DNA of 64,000 nt from Zerene cesonia (taxonomy: Eukaryota; Arthropoda; Insecta; Lepidoptera; Pieridae). The stretch lies in NCBI RefSeq assembly GCF_012273895.1, contig NC_052103.1, forward strand, positions 1,922,001 to 1,986,000. Direction: 5' to 3'. The notes under the pieces were generated by a model. That model was not told the origin of the DNA, made no database searches, and saw only the letters and a list, made by a program, of their open reading frames with translations. Made by a program: the position numbers and the translations under genes. This document shows, piece after piece, positions 49,814 through 61,160 of this stretch. Numbering within the stretch: position 1 is the stretch's first letter; each line of letters begins with the position of its first letter.

Positions 49814-50967
49814 ATTTATATTATGTTGCAGGCAAATAGTGTATTTCCTCCGTTAACAAACGGTGTTAAAAATATAAAATGCCGAGCGTTNNNNNNNNNN
49901 NNNNNNNNNNNNNNNNNNNNNNNNNNNNNNNNNNNNNNNNNNNNNNNNNNNNNNNNNNNNNNNNNNNNNNNNNNNNNNNNNNNNNNNNNNNNNNNNNNNN
50001 NNNNNNNNNNNNNNNNNNNNNNNNNNNNNNNNNNNNNNNNNNNNNNNNNNNNNNNNNNNNNNNNNNNNNNNNNNNNNNNNNNNNNNNNNNNNNNNNNNNN
50101 NNNNNNNNNNNNNNNNNNNNNNNNNNNNNNNNNNNNNNNNNNNNNNNNNNNNNNNNNNNNNNNNNNNNNNNNNNNNNNNNNNNNNNNNNNNNNNNNNNNN
50201 NNNNNNNNNNNNNNNNNNNNNNNNNNNNNNNNNNNNNNNNNNNNNNNNNNNNNNNNNNNNNNNNNNNNNNNNNNNNNNNNNNNNNNNNNNNNNNNNNNNN
50301 NNNNNNNNNNNNNNNNNNNNNNNNNNNNNNNNNNNNNNNNNNNNNNNNNNNNNNNNNNNNNNNNNNNNNNNNNNNNNNNNNNNNNNNNNNNNNNNNNNNN
50401 NNNNNNNNNNNNNNNNNNNNNNNNNNNNNNNNNNNNNNNNNNNNNNNNNNNNNNNNNNNNNNNNNNNNNNNNNNNNNNNNNNNNNNNNNNNNNNNNNNNN
50501 NNNNNNNNNNNNNNNNNNNNNNNNNNNNNNNNNNNNNNNNNNNNNNNNNNNNNNNNNNNNNNNNNNNNNNNNNNNNNNNNNNNNNNNNNNNNNNNNNNNN
50601 NNNNNNNNNNNNNNNNNNNNNNNNNNNNNNNNNNNNNNNNNNNNNNNNNNNNNNNNNNNNNNNNNNNNNNNNNNNNNNNNNNNNNNNNNNNNNNNNNNNN
50701 NNNNNNNNNNNNNNNNNNNNNNNNNNNNNNNNNNNNNNNNNNNNNNNNNNNNNNNNNNNNNNNNNNNNNNNNNNNNNNNNNNNNNNNNNNNNNNNNNNNN
50801 NNNNNNNNNNNNNNNNNNNNNNNNNNNNNNNNNNNNNNNNNNNNNNNNNNNNNNNNNNNNNNNNNNNNNNNNNNNNNNNNNNNNNNNNNNATTTATATTA
50901 TGTTGCAGGCAAATAGTGTATTTCCTCCGTTAACAAACGGTGTTAAAAATATAAAATGCCGAGCGTT
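49814..50967. repeat. Exact 77-bp direct repeat flanking an assembly gap
   Basis: 49814-49890 and 50891-50967 are identical over 77 nt. They abut the first and last N of a 1,000-N gap (49891-50890). This is most simply two overlapping contig ends that were scaffolded but not merged. Confidence 0.95.
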
Positions 50968-51651
50968 CATAAACTTTCGAAACCATTTTGAAAATTATAA
51001 AATGTACAATTTCCTGTAACATATTACATAATATACAAATATATAAACAAAAGTTATTTAAACCCGTAATGAGCTACATTACAACAATTTTGCGCAGTAA
51101 ACCTCAAACCCATAGAGCTTACCATAACATATAAATTGTACTGGACTGTTAAACGTAATTAATGACACAATTAAAACATTCCATATGAGAAGGCACTGAG
51201 TGGCATTGAGCATGACGCATTGCGTAATTGGAGTAGCAAAAGAGTGACCTTGAACTATTTTATCTTATCTATAGAGCTACCCATTTTATCACACGAAATT
51301 AGCGTTCAGAAATTGAAGCGAAAATTGATATTATATAATTATTGAGCTCGACCTAGCAGTATCATGCGTTTAAATTTGAGCTGAAAACAAAAGCGCATAA
51401 AATTATTTTTACTTAATATTTTTGAAACTGTCGGCCTTTAAATTAGTTTATACACAATGAACAGATGAATGAAAAAGCCTAATGAATATTAACTAAAGGA
51501 AATGTCTTGTTTATGAATGAATTCAATATCTAAAGTACTTTCGCCATCCGCTGGTGATAGTACGCTAAATGTATAATTTAATTATACCTACTGGCCCTGT
51601 TTTAAAATATATGGATAAAAGCCAGATCCTAGTGTAAGTACCTAATTATTT

Positions 51652-51845
51652 ATTACTAGGTGACCCACGTTGCTTCGTCTGTTCTTAGACTGAATATTTT
51701 CCCATGCATTTGCAACATTAGCGTAAACCGCGTATGTAATGTATATCTTACATACCCTATATCCTTCCTCCACAAACGGGCTATCCAACACAAACATCAC
51801 TTCAATTCGATGAACCAGTAGTTCCTGAGGTTATCGCATTCAATC
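51652..51845 (-). mobile_element. Degraded Helitron-like element
   Basis: 'actaggtgacccacgttgcttcgtctg' start. 'ccttcctccacaaacgggctatcc' and 'gaaccagtagttcctgaggttatcgcattcaa' match the 33623-33775 subfamily. Confidence 0.6.
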
Positions 51846-52101
51846 AAATCATAAACTTTTCAGTATTGCAATTATTTAAGTATTATGAGTTTTTAAAGCC
51901 AGTAAGGACAACACCACTAAAAATTTAGGTTTTTTTTTTTGCTTTCCAATGTTGGATAATTTTTAGGTATTAATTTGCCGCAATGAAGTGAAAATTATCT
52001 CTTTCAAAAATACCACGTTTTATGGTTGGCAATCGTCGAGTTTCGTTTTCAGATAAGATTTGGTGAATAATAAAGACTGAATTACCACTTGAAAATACAT
52101 T

Positions 52102-52416
52102 CATCATCATCATCATCAGCCCATATATGTTCCCACTGCTGGGACACAGGCCTCTTATGAGGGTTCAGGCCATAATCCACCACGCTGGCAAAGTGCGGGT
52201 TCGAAGATGTCACATATCGTCGAACTTTTGATTCTTTGACATGCCGGTTTCCACAAGATGTTTTCCTTCACCTTTTAAGCAATGGTGATGTGATCCACAT
52301 GTGCAGATAAATTGAAAAAAATTCGATTTAATACCTGCACGCTCACCCCGGTTTCGAACCTAAACTTTAAGATTTTAAAGTTCGAAGTTCTCACCACTGA
52401 GCCACCACTACTTTTG
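52102..52416 (-). mobile_element. tRNA-derived SINE, minus strand, with target-site duplication
   Basis: On the minus strand it starts with a tRNA-like head ('gtggtggctcagtggtgagaacttc ... ggttcgaaaccggggtgagcg') and ends in (ATG)n at 52,102. 'gcccatatatgttcccactgctgggacacaggcctc' is the well-known lepidopteran SINE 3' region. Flanks are TTGAAAATACATT (52089-52101) and TTGAAAATGCATT (52417-52429), a 13-bp duplication with one mismatch. Confidence 0.85.
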
Positions 52417-52772
52417 TTGAAAATGCATTACTGCATGGTATTTTATTAAATTAATAAAAACAATAAGGGGGTATGAGGTGTGGTATCACAAACTTTTATA
52501 TTATAGCTTTTTTATTAACGTGTCCTGTTAAACTTAGAAATCTGTCTACATGCCTATTTCTCTAATAACACATTTCTCAGATATAATTTAAGTAAGAAAG
52601 ATTTTGAGATATATTCAACGTGATATAGGAAGGACATTAGCATGCAAGCCAGGTCCATGTAATGCATAATATTAGATCATAAATATATTTGTATATGACA
52701 AGGGTATCGACTGCAATCTAACGGCCTACGCAAACTTGTTTATTACCATTAATTCTATGGCGTTTATTTTTA

Positions 52773-52932
52773 TACTAGCGGTCCGCCCCGGCTTCGCCTG
52801 TGGTATATATATAGTCTATAGACTTCCTCAATAAATGGGCTATCTAAAACTGAAAGAATTTTTAAATCAGACCAGTAGGTCCTCAGATTAGTGCGTTCAA
52901 ACAAGCTCTTCATCTTTATAATATTAGTATAG
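52773..52932 (-). mobile_element. Non-autonomous Helitron
   Basis: Complete short copy: ACTAGCGGTCCGCCCCGGCT on the plus strand through 'ttataatattagtata'. Confidence 0.75.
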
Positions 52933-52937
52933 GTTTC

Positions 52938-53130
52938 ACTAGCTTTCCGCCCGCGGCTTCGTCGGTGTGGTCCAAGAAAATTCCTATGGGGATGAGATGT
53001 TGCACCGCTGTGTTAAGTATCCTATGTCACTATCTAGCCGCTTACCTCCAGACACAAAAATCATCTCATTAAAATCGATCCGTTGCGACGTGAAAGAACG
53101 ACAAACAAACACGCTTTCGCATTTAAAGTA
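52938..53130 (-). mobile_element. Helitron-like element, adjacent to the previous one
   Basis: Starts ACTAGCTTTCCGCCCGCGGC six bases after the end of the preceding copy, in the same orientation. It continues to 'gaacgacaaacaaacacgctttcgcattt'. It is a different subfamily. Confidence 0.65.
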
Positions 53131-53603
53131 GCTATTGTGAGTGATATTTCTTAATGAGTCTATCAACTAAAAGTCTTAAAATAAGGTATTAAAACGATTA
53201 ATAATAAAAAAGTAAAAGCAATCGCAAATTGCTACATTAGACAGCGAAGAATTTTATAAATCAGCTGCTGTAATAATATAGCTTTACGTGTCAAATATAT
53301 TCTGTATATATTATTATGATTTTAATACATACTATCGTAACATTGTTATTTTTAAATGATAATAACACTAACTACATATCCATTAATTAAAATAACTAAC
53401 AATACTATTAAATTTATAACAGGAAATACGTGATATTTATTTTCCTCGATGTTATATTAAACACCTACTTTAAATAAATTTAACACCATGTTATGTTTTA
53501 AAAGGCCGATACAATTTTAACCATTGCCTCAGTAAAGAGGTGGTAGCTATAATAATGAGCAAACATACGTGTCAGTAAATTTCTAACAAAATAAGTGTGT
53601 GAT

Positions 53604-53745
53604 GCTAGTAGTCAGCCCCGCCTTCTTTCGTGATATATATATACCTATACAGGCAACATTTAGACATAAAAACGGTGAAATAATTTTTTAAATCGGTCCC
53701 GCTGTTTTTGACAGTATCGCAGACACAGAAACTGTCTGTCTCTTC
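53604..53745 (-). mobile_element. Degraded Helitron-like element
   Basis: 'gctagtagtcagccccgccttctttcgtg' start with 'ttttttaaatcggtcccgctgtttttgaca'. Fragmentary. Confidence 0.5.
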
Positions 53746-53768
53746 AAAATTTCTCAATTATAAAGCAT

Positions 53769-53957
53769 GGACTTACGCGGTTTCACCCGCGTTAGTCCAT
53801 ATCCCGTAGGAATATCGGGATAGAAAGTTGCCTATATGTTATTCCAGTTTTCCAGCTGTCTACGTACCAAATTTCATTGCAATCGGTTCAGTAGTATTTG
53901 CGTGAAAGAGCAACAAACACACATCCTTACAAACTTTCGCATTTATAATATTAGTAG
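53769..53957 (-). mobile_element. Helitron-like element
   Basis: Near-identical in layout to 32449-32660: 'gcggtttcacccgcgttagtcc', 'cgtaggaatatcgggata', 'ccagctgtctacgtaccaaatttcattgcaatcgg', 'gcatttataatattagtagg'. Confidence 0.7.
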
Positions 53958-56900
53958 GATTTTGGTTTTGGTAATAGGAATGAGATGAATATTAAATACC
54001 TACTTATGTCAAAGACACTTCAAATAAATTTCCTTGCTTATCATAATAAAATCACATAATATCTCCATATTAAAAATTTTCGTGTCTTTATGTTATTTAA
54101 CATACTTTTTCAAAACGGCTGAACCGATTTTTATTAAATTTTGTTTGTATATCGGGTGAGTCTGAGTATCGGCCAAGATCTACTTAATACCCCCAAATGA
54201 TAAAAGTGAGGCAGAACAACGTTTGCCGGGTCACATAACAAAACATATTATTTATTATTACTTATATTATTCGTAAAATTGCACACTTTGCTAGTGTACA
54301 AGACGATGATGCCTCTTAGTTTGAACAAAATTTACATAAACATAGGGCGTTTAAATATAAAAAATATAACATACCCATTTCAATTAATTTCATTTTTCCA
54401 TGTATAACAACACGTCTTACTATTTATTTACATGAGTCAATCTTTTTAATAAATCGCCAATTGAAACCGCTTGTTTAACTAGTCTTTTAAAATCGTATGT
54501 TTCAACATCACACGAATGCACAACACAAATAAATGAAATTTATAACTCTGTCGTTGCTCGTTTCCCTGTTGGTATATTTTAGTGTTCAAATTCGGATATC
54601 CTGCCTTGGAGATATCGATTTATTTCCGACATATTGTTCTGATATTTTAATGTAGTATAATAAGTTTATTATTATGGTAAGACTATATATGAATATAATA
54701 TGATAATGCATTATTTAACATTCAATTTAACAATATGGTTACATTTATTTATGATTGTTTCATTAATAACAAAACAATGGAAAAAGAAAAATGCTTAATA
54801 GCAGAACTTGCCCAGGTTAAAACTTAAATAATGTTTATATTTGTCTTTTAAATGGAATGCTTAGAATGCAATAAATCTATTTGGGTACCAAAGCCATCAC
54901 TCGTAGCCCCTTCAGTAAAGCGTCTCGGCGGAACACAGTGGTATTTTAGACGGTAGGAACTACTAATATAGGTAATCCGACATCAGCATGGATATCTATG
55001 CAAGACAAGACAAGCCTTTTTTTGGTTGTCGAATGGATTTCTCCAAAAAAAGGTACGAACATTATGAGTGAATGTTTCTTAATCACGATTCCCCGATAAC
55101 AATATTTATATTTTAATAGGTGGTGAACTAGCACCTATATTCGGTATAATTTATACATAATAATTATATAGTTTATATTTATATAGATTCAACAAAGACA
55201 TATGAAGATACAATAAATACATTCTTTATAAAATTAACTATAGATACTTCTTGATGGCCTTCTTTACGTCAGCGAATCGTGGTAATAAAAATACGAAAGC
55301 AATTGACCCTTTGTTTATTTCGATTGCACAATGAACAATCGAACCGATTTAAGTGAAATTTAATAGGTACGTTATGGGAAAATTTGTTAATCTATATTTA
55401 TTAAAAAAAAAACTCAAACGTCTTTGAATTTACACAACGATTTATTATGGGACCACATGGAAGGCATTATATTAAAAGAATCAACAATACACCAAAGAAA
55501 TATACAGCCGAATTGAAAACCTACATTTTTTAGACGTCGGTTGCCAAATATTTGACTATGAATCTTATTAATTGTAACTGACTATTACGACTTCTTTCGT
55601 TCTTATTTCAAAATCTTACAAACCATAAAAAAATCGTCAACTTGACAATCTTTGCGTTAGGTACAAACTCGTTTGTACACAGGTGTTACATTACATCTAG
55701 TCATAATTTGATCGCACAATATCATATGTAATTCCGGTTCTAAGAATATCATTGTTGTTTTAATATTTAAACAAAATATTAACTCTTTTACATGATCTAT
55801 ATGGGAAAATTTTTGTTGGATGACCTACCGTTAAACATAATGACTTTCCGTGCGATAAATTGTCGTGTTATGGCTTGTCCTGCATTATTCACGGTGGCAA
55901 TAAAACTACAATCCTTACTGTCTAGTAACGTTTTGAAATGAGAGTAAATGTCTAGCATAATTTTTATATCTATGTACTATACTTAATTAAAAAAGCACCT
56001 ATTAAATCCTATAAAAGATCAATACATAAACTACATAGTACATACTATATATAACTCTTTGACCGTAACAGAATCTTGACAACATGAGTTATCTAGGAAT
56101 TATGTAGGTATAATATCACAATTCGACCAAGTACCACGTATCACATTACCTTCACTGCATCAAATACCAAATAAATTCTGTAAAATATCTATCTTAATAT
56201 GAAAAAGTATTTACCAACTATGTGACGCCAGAAATTATTTTTCTATGAGGAACTTTAGTTAAAATAATTTTTTCATTAACAATTTTCATATAACGCACTG
56301 CACACAATATTTACACTTCAGCGACACTTAACTACTATCACAAAACGAAGTACAAACTATATTCTACACACGCCTCTCTTATCAACTTACGAGATTTGAT
56401 AAAGACAAGTTTTATAAAATGAAACTATGGTTTTTTTTAATCGCACTACACTTATTTAGCACGTGAAATTTTTAATCTGTCGTGTTGCTTTTCGCGCGCT
56501 TCCCCTGTCACTGCACACTTTTGCGCGGGAATCAAGACGTTGCGTCAACACATCAACATTCACAAAGTGGGTGTGATAAGGTTTTAAATTCGCGAACAAA
56601 TTTTATTTGAAAAATACCTAAATAAATGTTAAATAGTATTGGAATCCGTTATCTCTTATTCGTTCGGAATTGTGAACCTTGAAAACGTATAATATGTTAA
56701 TCGGTGTTATTTTGCTTTATTTTTGGATAGTAATTTTTACGCATCGTCGCGCTATGTTCCATAGCACTCTATAACACTTAGGATAGCTTTCTATTAAAAC
56801 TTTACTATTTAGGATCCGCTCACATTAAGATTTTATTTATAAAATCAGTGATATGTAGTAGGTCGGTAATTACTACTATATTACTATCATAAAAGTTTAT

Positions 56901-58010
56901 GTATATATATATATATCATTTTTAGTTTAATAACATTCAAATGTTCTTTATTATTTAAAGAATACAAATAACATAATAGTCTCCAAATGAGAAAAGACGC
57001 GGGTTCGTATCACGCTTCATAATCGATTTTATTCTATTCTTAAAATTATATATAATTTTTAAACCATGTTCTACATATAGAACACCATAGTGTGTAGAAA
57101 TGATTTTGATAGCTATGAATATCATTCATCACATTTTTCTCAGTAAATGTAGGTAAGTTCTTCATAAATGTTTTTAAGCTCATATCTACTAACACAATGT
57201 AGTATTGCTTATAATAGACGCGCGTACCTTCCTACAATCCTATCAAAGCAAGAATCTAAAATACAACGTCATATTGCAGAACTGCAACATTCAAACAGCT
57301 CAGTTAAATTGACAGGGCATAGAGCAAAGCCCGAATTATGCAACAAAGCCGAAAACGGGATAACAATGCGTTTTCGTAAACACCCACCGCCCACAGACGC
57401 CCTGGCACCTCAGATCCATTCATTACGAGCCAACTGTCGCGCTTGCAGTGGCCTTGTAAGCAAGGCATTAAGCATTAACTCCGATTCACATCCTGTGATA
57501 TTTATCTGCTAATATTTTTGAAATGCCCTGTTTTGCCGTTTTAGGTAGTACGTGGCGGCGAACGTGATGATTTTAGTTATGCGACAGTTCTAATGAAACC
57601 TTAGACAAGATGTATTCTGTGCTATTTCATCAGAGAAATTTAGTGTATAAAAAGAAAAAATAATGTCCCTTGTCATCAATCTTGAACAATATCCTATTTT
57701 ATAATTTTCATATGCAAAAGCAAAGTATGAAGACGTGTCTCATACTGTAGACACAGATTCAAATTCAAAACTTTCTACAGATGATTTATCTGATTATTGG
57801 ATATTACTTATTTTTCCTGACTACATTTGTTATAAAATAATTTAAAAAATAAGTTATATTAAACTTTCTCTCGTTCACAACAATATAAGAGTGAAAGAGT
57901 ACCTAGTCTACAATTACAAGCTAAGTCGCAGGAAAAGCGGTTTTAAATTAGTAGGTATTCCCAAAGTATGTATGTACATATTATAACTATTAATATTATT
58001 ATACGGTAAA
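53958..58010. other. Non-coding region
   Basis: No gene seen. 54,110-54,235 resembles a decayed Helitron ('cggctgaaccgatttttattaaattttg ... aacgtttgccgggtcac'). 57,000-57,060 holds a decayed tail of the tRNA(Ser)-like SINE. A GC-richer patch at 56,470-56,560 (ttttcgcgcgcttcccc) may mark a promoter. A 114-codon plus-strand frame at 57,168-57,512 has no family resemblance. Confidence 0.4.
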
Positions 58011-58163
58011 CTATACTAACATATCCGCAAGTTTGTTTGTTCACGTAAAAACAGCCAATCAGAACTGTGTAACATTTGGTACGGAGATAGAATATACTAC
58101 GCATAAGACAGGGCAACTTTTTGTTGGGGTACCACGCAAGTGAAGCCGCGGTATCAAGCTAGT
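58011..58163 (+). mobile_element. Helitron-like element
   Basis: 'ctatactaacatatccgcaagtttgtttgttc' start and 'ggtaccacgcaagtgaagccgcggtatcaagctagt' terminus. Confidence 0.65.
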
Positions 58164-59100
58164 ATATTAAATCAATTTGCTTATAAATAAATGCTTTACT
58201 TCTGGCAACTTAAATATACGAGACGGTGAGGCGAGCGGATATGAATATTGCTCAAACTGTTATTATGTCTGTCTTGTTTATGCAATTTACTAGATTGTAC
58301 AACTGCTTTGGAGTAAGACGTGTATTTATGGATACGAAACCCTGCATTACGATATTTATTTATAAGCTAGCGTTGTTTTAATTTTATTACGAAGCAAGAT
58401 GTCAATTATTTATATTTTCTTGGAAACTAGTTGGGCTCGTCTAATTATTTATTTTTACGAAGACAACCTATTGTAGAGTTATCATTAGTCATTCACAATT
58501 TCAGTGTCATTAGGGATGTTGGGATTTTGGGATGCCTAAAAAGGGAATACTTTATTTTATAAGAGAACGATGGTATAGGTACATAATTTGGGACTTTTCT
58601 ATGCCGAAAAATTTCTCGGCAGTGCTCTGTTGTAATGTTTGTTTTCATCTGTATTTAGTGACAGTCAAATTGTGTGTTTTTGTGACCTGTTTTTTCATAT
58701 TACATCTATCAATTACGACTAATGTATGATAATTTATTGTCCCAATATGCCGCGTAGGAAGGTATTATCTATTGATGTATTAAATCGATATAAAGCAGCG
58801 CATTGTAATAATACGTTATTTGAAATACAAATGAATTACTTCATCATATGCTATACAATGTGCTAATATTAATATTAAAACATTAATGTAAATATCATAG
58901 CTGAGTAGGTTGGTGATAGAAAAAAATATATTATGTCCTCTGTAAGAGTGATCAGTGGTTGTTCTAGAGGTGCTTAAGTATGATCAGTTGTGTTATTAAT
59001 ATTTTTTTAATATTGAAAAAAGAAAAGCGCTAGATCTCCATAGGCATTGTATAAAGAAAGGTTATATAGTAGTAGTTAGTAACGTAAATTTTAAATTGAA

Positions 59101-59230
59101 AGCGCTTGCTGGAACGAGCGAATAACACTACTGGGCCGAATTTACAAACAGTTCACTTCACATATAATATCAAGTTACCGTGAAAAAATATTTCCTTTGC
59201 GAGCGGACAAAGTTGCGTGGGACAGCTAGT
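59101..59230 (+). mobile_element. Helitron-like fragment
   Basis: Ends 'tttgcgagcggacaaagttgcgtgggacagctagt'; 'ctactgggccgaatttacaaacagttcac' matches the core seen in other copies. The 5' end is not recognisable. Confidence 0.6.
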
Positions 59231-59723
59231 TTCATTCATATAATTTTACACCCATACAAATCAACCTTCCTACGTAAAGATATGACGTGCTGATGAATAG
59301 TTAATATTAACTATTAGTTAATTGCATGTGTTGTTAAATAGTTAATAGTTAATCAGAGAAATGTAAAAGCTCAAACATGCGAACCACGCAACAATAATTA
59401 ATACAGTATAAAAGTCAATCAAACTAATGATATACAGTACGTGGGAAGATATCAAATGATGGAGACAGGTTCGATTTAGAAATAGACTCAAGGAGGACCT
59501 CTTGTGTGCACTGTTGCGAATATGCTTGCGATACCTACTGTTCCATGACTATTCGGTTTATAGATAAATAACTTGCTAGGGAACATAAATTTTACCCTGG
59601 CCTATTTCTGTGGAGACGTCTAAATTGTCAGTGGCCGGAGATGATTACGTGCACGGGAAGAAGTTAGTAGTGTATTTCTAATACATTCGATATCAAATAA
59701 ATGATAGATTTATTTATTATATT

Positions 59724-59822
59724 ATTAACCCGACGTTTGGAACACTTTACAGCGAGCGTGGTTGAGTTTATAATATAATTAATAGTTCGCGTTTAAAATC
59801 CGTTTAAAAGTCTTTAATTTCT
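59724..59822. mobile_element. Third copy of the foldback repeat family
   Basis: An inverted 'aacccgacgtttggaacactttacagcgagcgtgg' arm is joined to a direct 'cgcgtttaaaatccgtttaaaagtctttaatttct' arm. The same two blocks form the repeat in MIOX copy 2. Confidence 0.6.
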
Positions 59823-60149
59823 GGCCTTATTCTCAAACTTAACAATTATTGCTACTTAGCGCTAGAGTTTCTACTACAGGCGGAATATTCACAACAGTTC
59901 CGGATGTGGGATAGAGTAAGTGAAGTGTTGGATTTGACTTTGATTTGGACTAGGGGCCAGATTATAAGGAGCGCCAAACTGTAAACTAGATGTTTTATTG
60001 AACGAGATACAATCTGCTCATACATGTTCATCTTGTTTGTAAATAGGAGAAAAGTCATGAAATTGATTTCGCTAAATACTAGAAATAAAGGTAGGTTTTG
60101 GTAAATTCTCTTTGTTACGTGAAAATGAATACCTCGATTTGTTTTTGTG

Positions 60150-60300
60150 TCAGAGCGGGCAATTGAGCCGGCTGCACATGGACATTCGCAGAGTGTCCCC
60201 TAGTGTCACTTAGGGGTAAGGGAAAAGAGAAGAATTGACAACTGGAAAGAAGGAATAGACTAGAAAAGGTGAAGAAAAGGAAACGGGCCTCCGTAATAAC
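60150..60300 (-). mobile_element. Degraded retroelement fragment
   Basis: 'gagcgggcaattgagccggctgcacatggacattcgcagag', followed by purine-rich 'aagaaggaatagactagaaaaggtgaagaaaagg', matches the 8261-8470 family. Confidence 0.55.
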
Positions 60301-61019
60301 TTGATCAAGGGGTGCCATTGAAATTTTTGGACGTATTCGAATTATTTAGTAATCTGTGCTTTTGTTTATGAGGCTGAAATAATAATTTTGCCTCTATTAC
60401 AGATAACTCAATATTTCATTTATTTATTAATTCATAAAAATCGCTTAGTCACACCTCAAATAGTTACCCTCGACGCGAGCTACGGCTCTCAAATTTTTTT
60501 GTTATTAATTTTTGGTATTTAGGTATAGATTCTTCACAATATGTTTTTACCAACAGTGATAATCTTTAATATTGCCAATTAACTCATTATTGTAATATTT
60601 CATATCGAATTAAGAAATTTGTTGTAAAAAGTTGTCCATAATTACGCAAAAAAATCAGCAAGGAATTGCAATGTGGGGTTTCTATTTCCATACATCCCCT
60701 TTTCACGCATCACTACCTAAGTCGGTAAGTCCAAGTATTAAGGTTAATAACAAACAGAAAGCAAGTGCAATTAATAAACAAATGTATGGAAAGGCTACGC
60801 GTCGGCGTACTGGTATAATTTAGGGTCACGAGTCTCGCCGCGGGTCTATTGCTATCCTGCATAATTAAATATTCACTGTAGGTATTAGAAACCTACATGT
60901 TTACGGAGTATAAGCTATACCTTAAGAAAGTGCTAGATTTTCAACAAGTTATGAGAAAAATAGTATTGTATCTTTCAATTTTTATCATAGGAAAAAATTA
61001 AAAAAAAATTATAACTTAC

Positions 61020-61160
61020 CCATTTTGTATCCAATGATTAGTATCCAGAAACAATTCCACACCACTACACAATAATATATCACAGTTCAGTTCAATTCTT
61101 TGGAAAAATCACATAACAATAACGTACTTATCGTAATTTACAAGTTTAGTTGTGGTATGA
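61020..61160 (-). other. Candidate first exon (ATG G|GTAAGT)
   Basis: On the minus strand an AT-rich leader leads to ATACAAAATGG|GTAAGTTATA. This is a favourable start context with the ATG at 61023-61021, immediately followed by a perfect splice donor (phase 1). Such minimal start exons are common upstream of large introns. No matching phase-1 acceptor exon was identified, and the exon 45077-45132 needs phase 0, so the link to any gene is unproven. Confidence 0.25.

Noticed and set aside
49823..51019. Long open frames spanning the second N run
   Set aside because: Same artefact; the apparent repeated peptide at both ends is the duplicated 77-bp contig end.
57168..57512. 114-codon plus-strand frame
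   Set aside because: No recognisable motif, no splice or promoter support and a composition near that of translated non-coding DNA; kept only as a remark.
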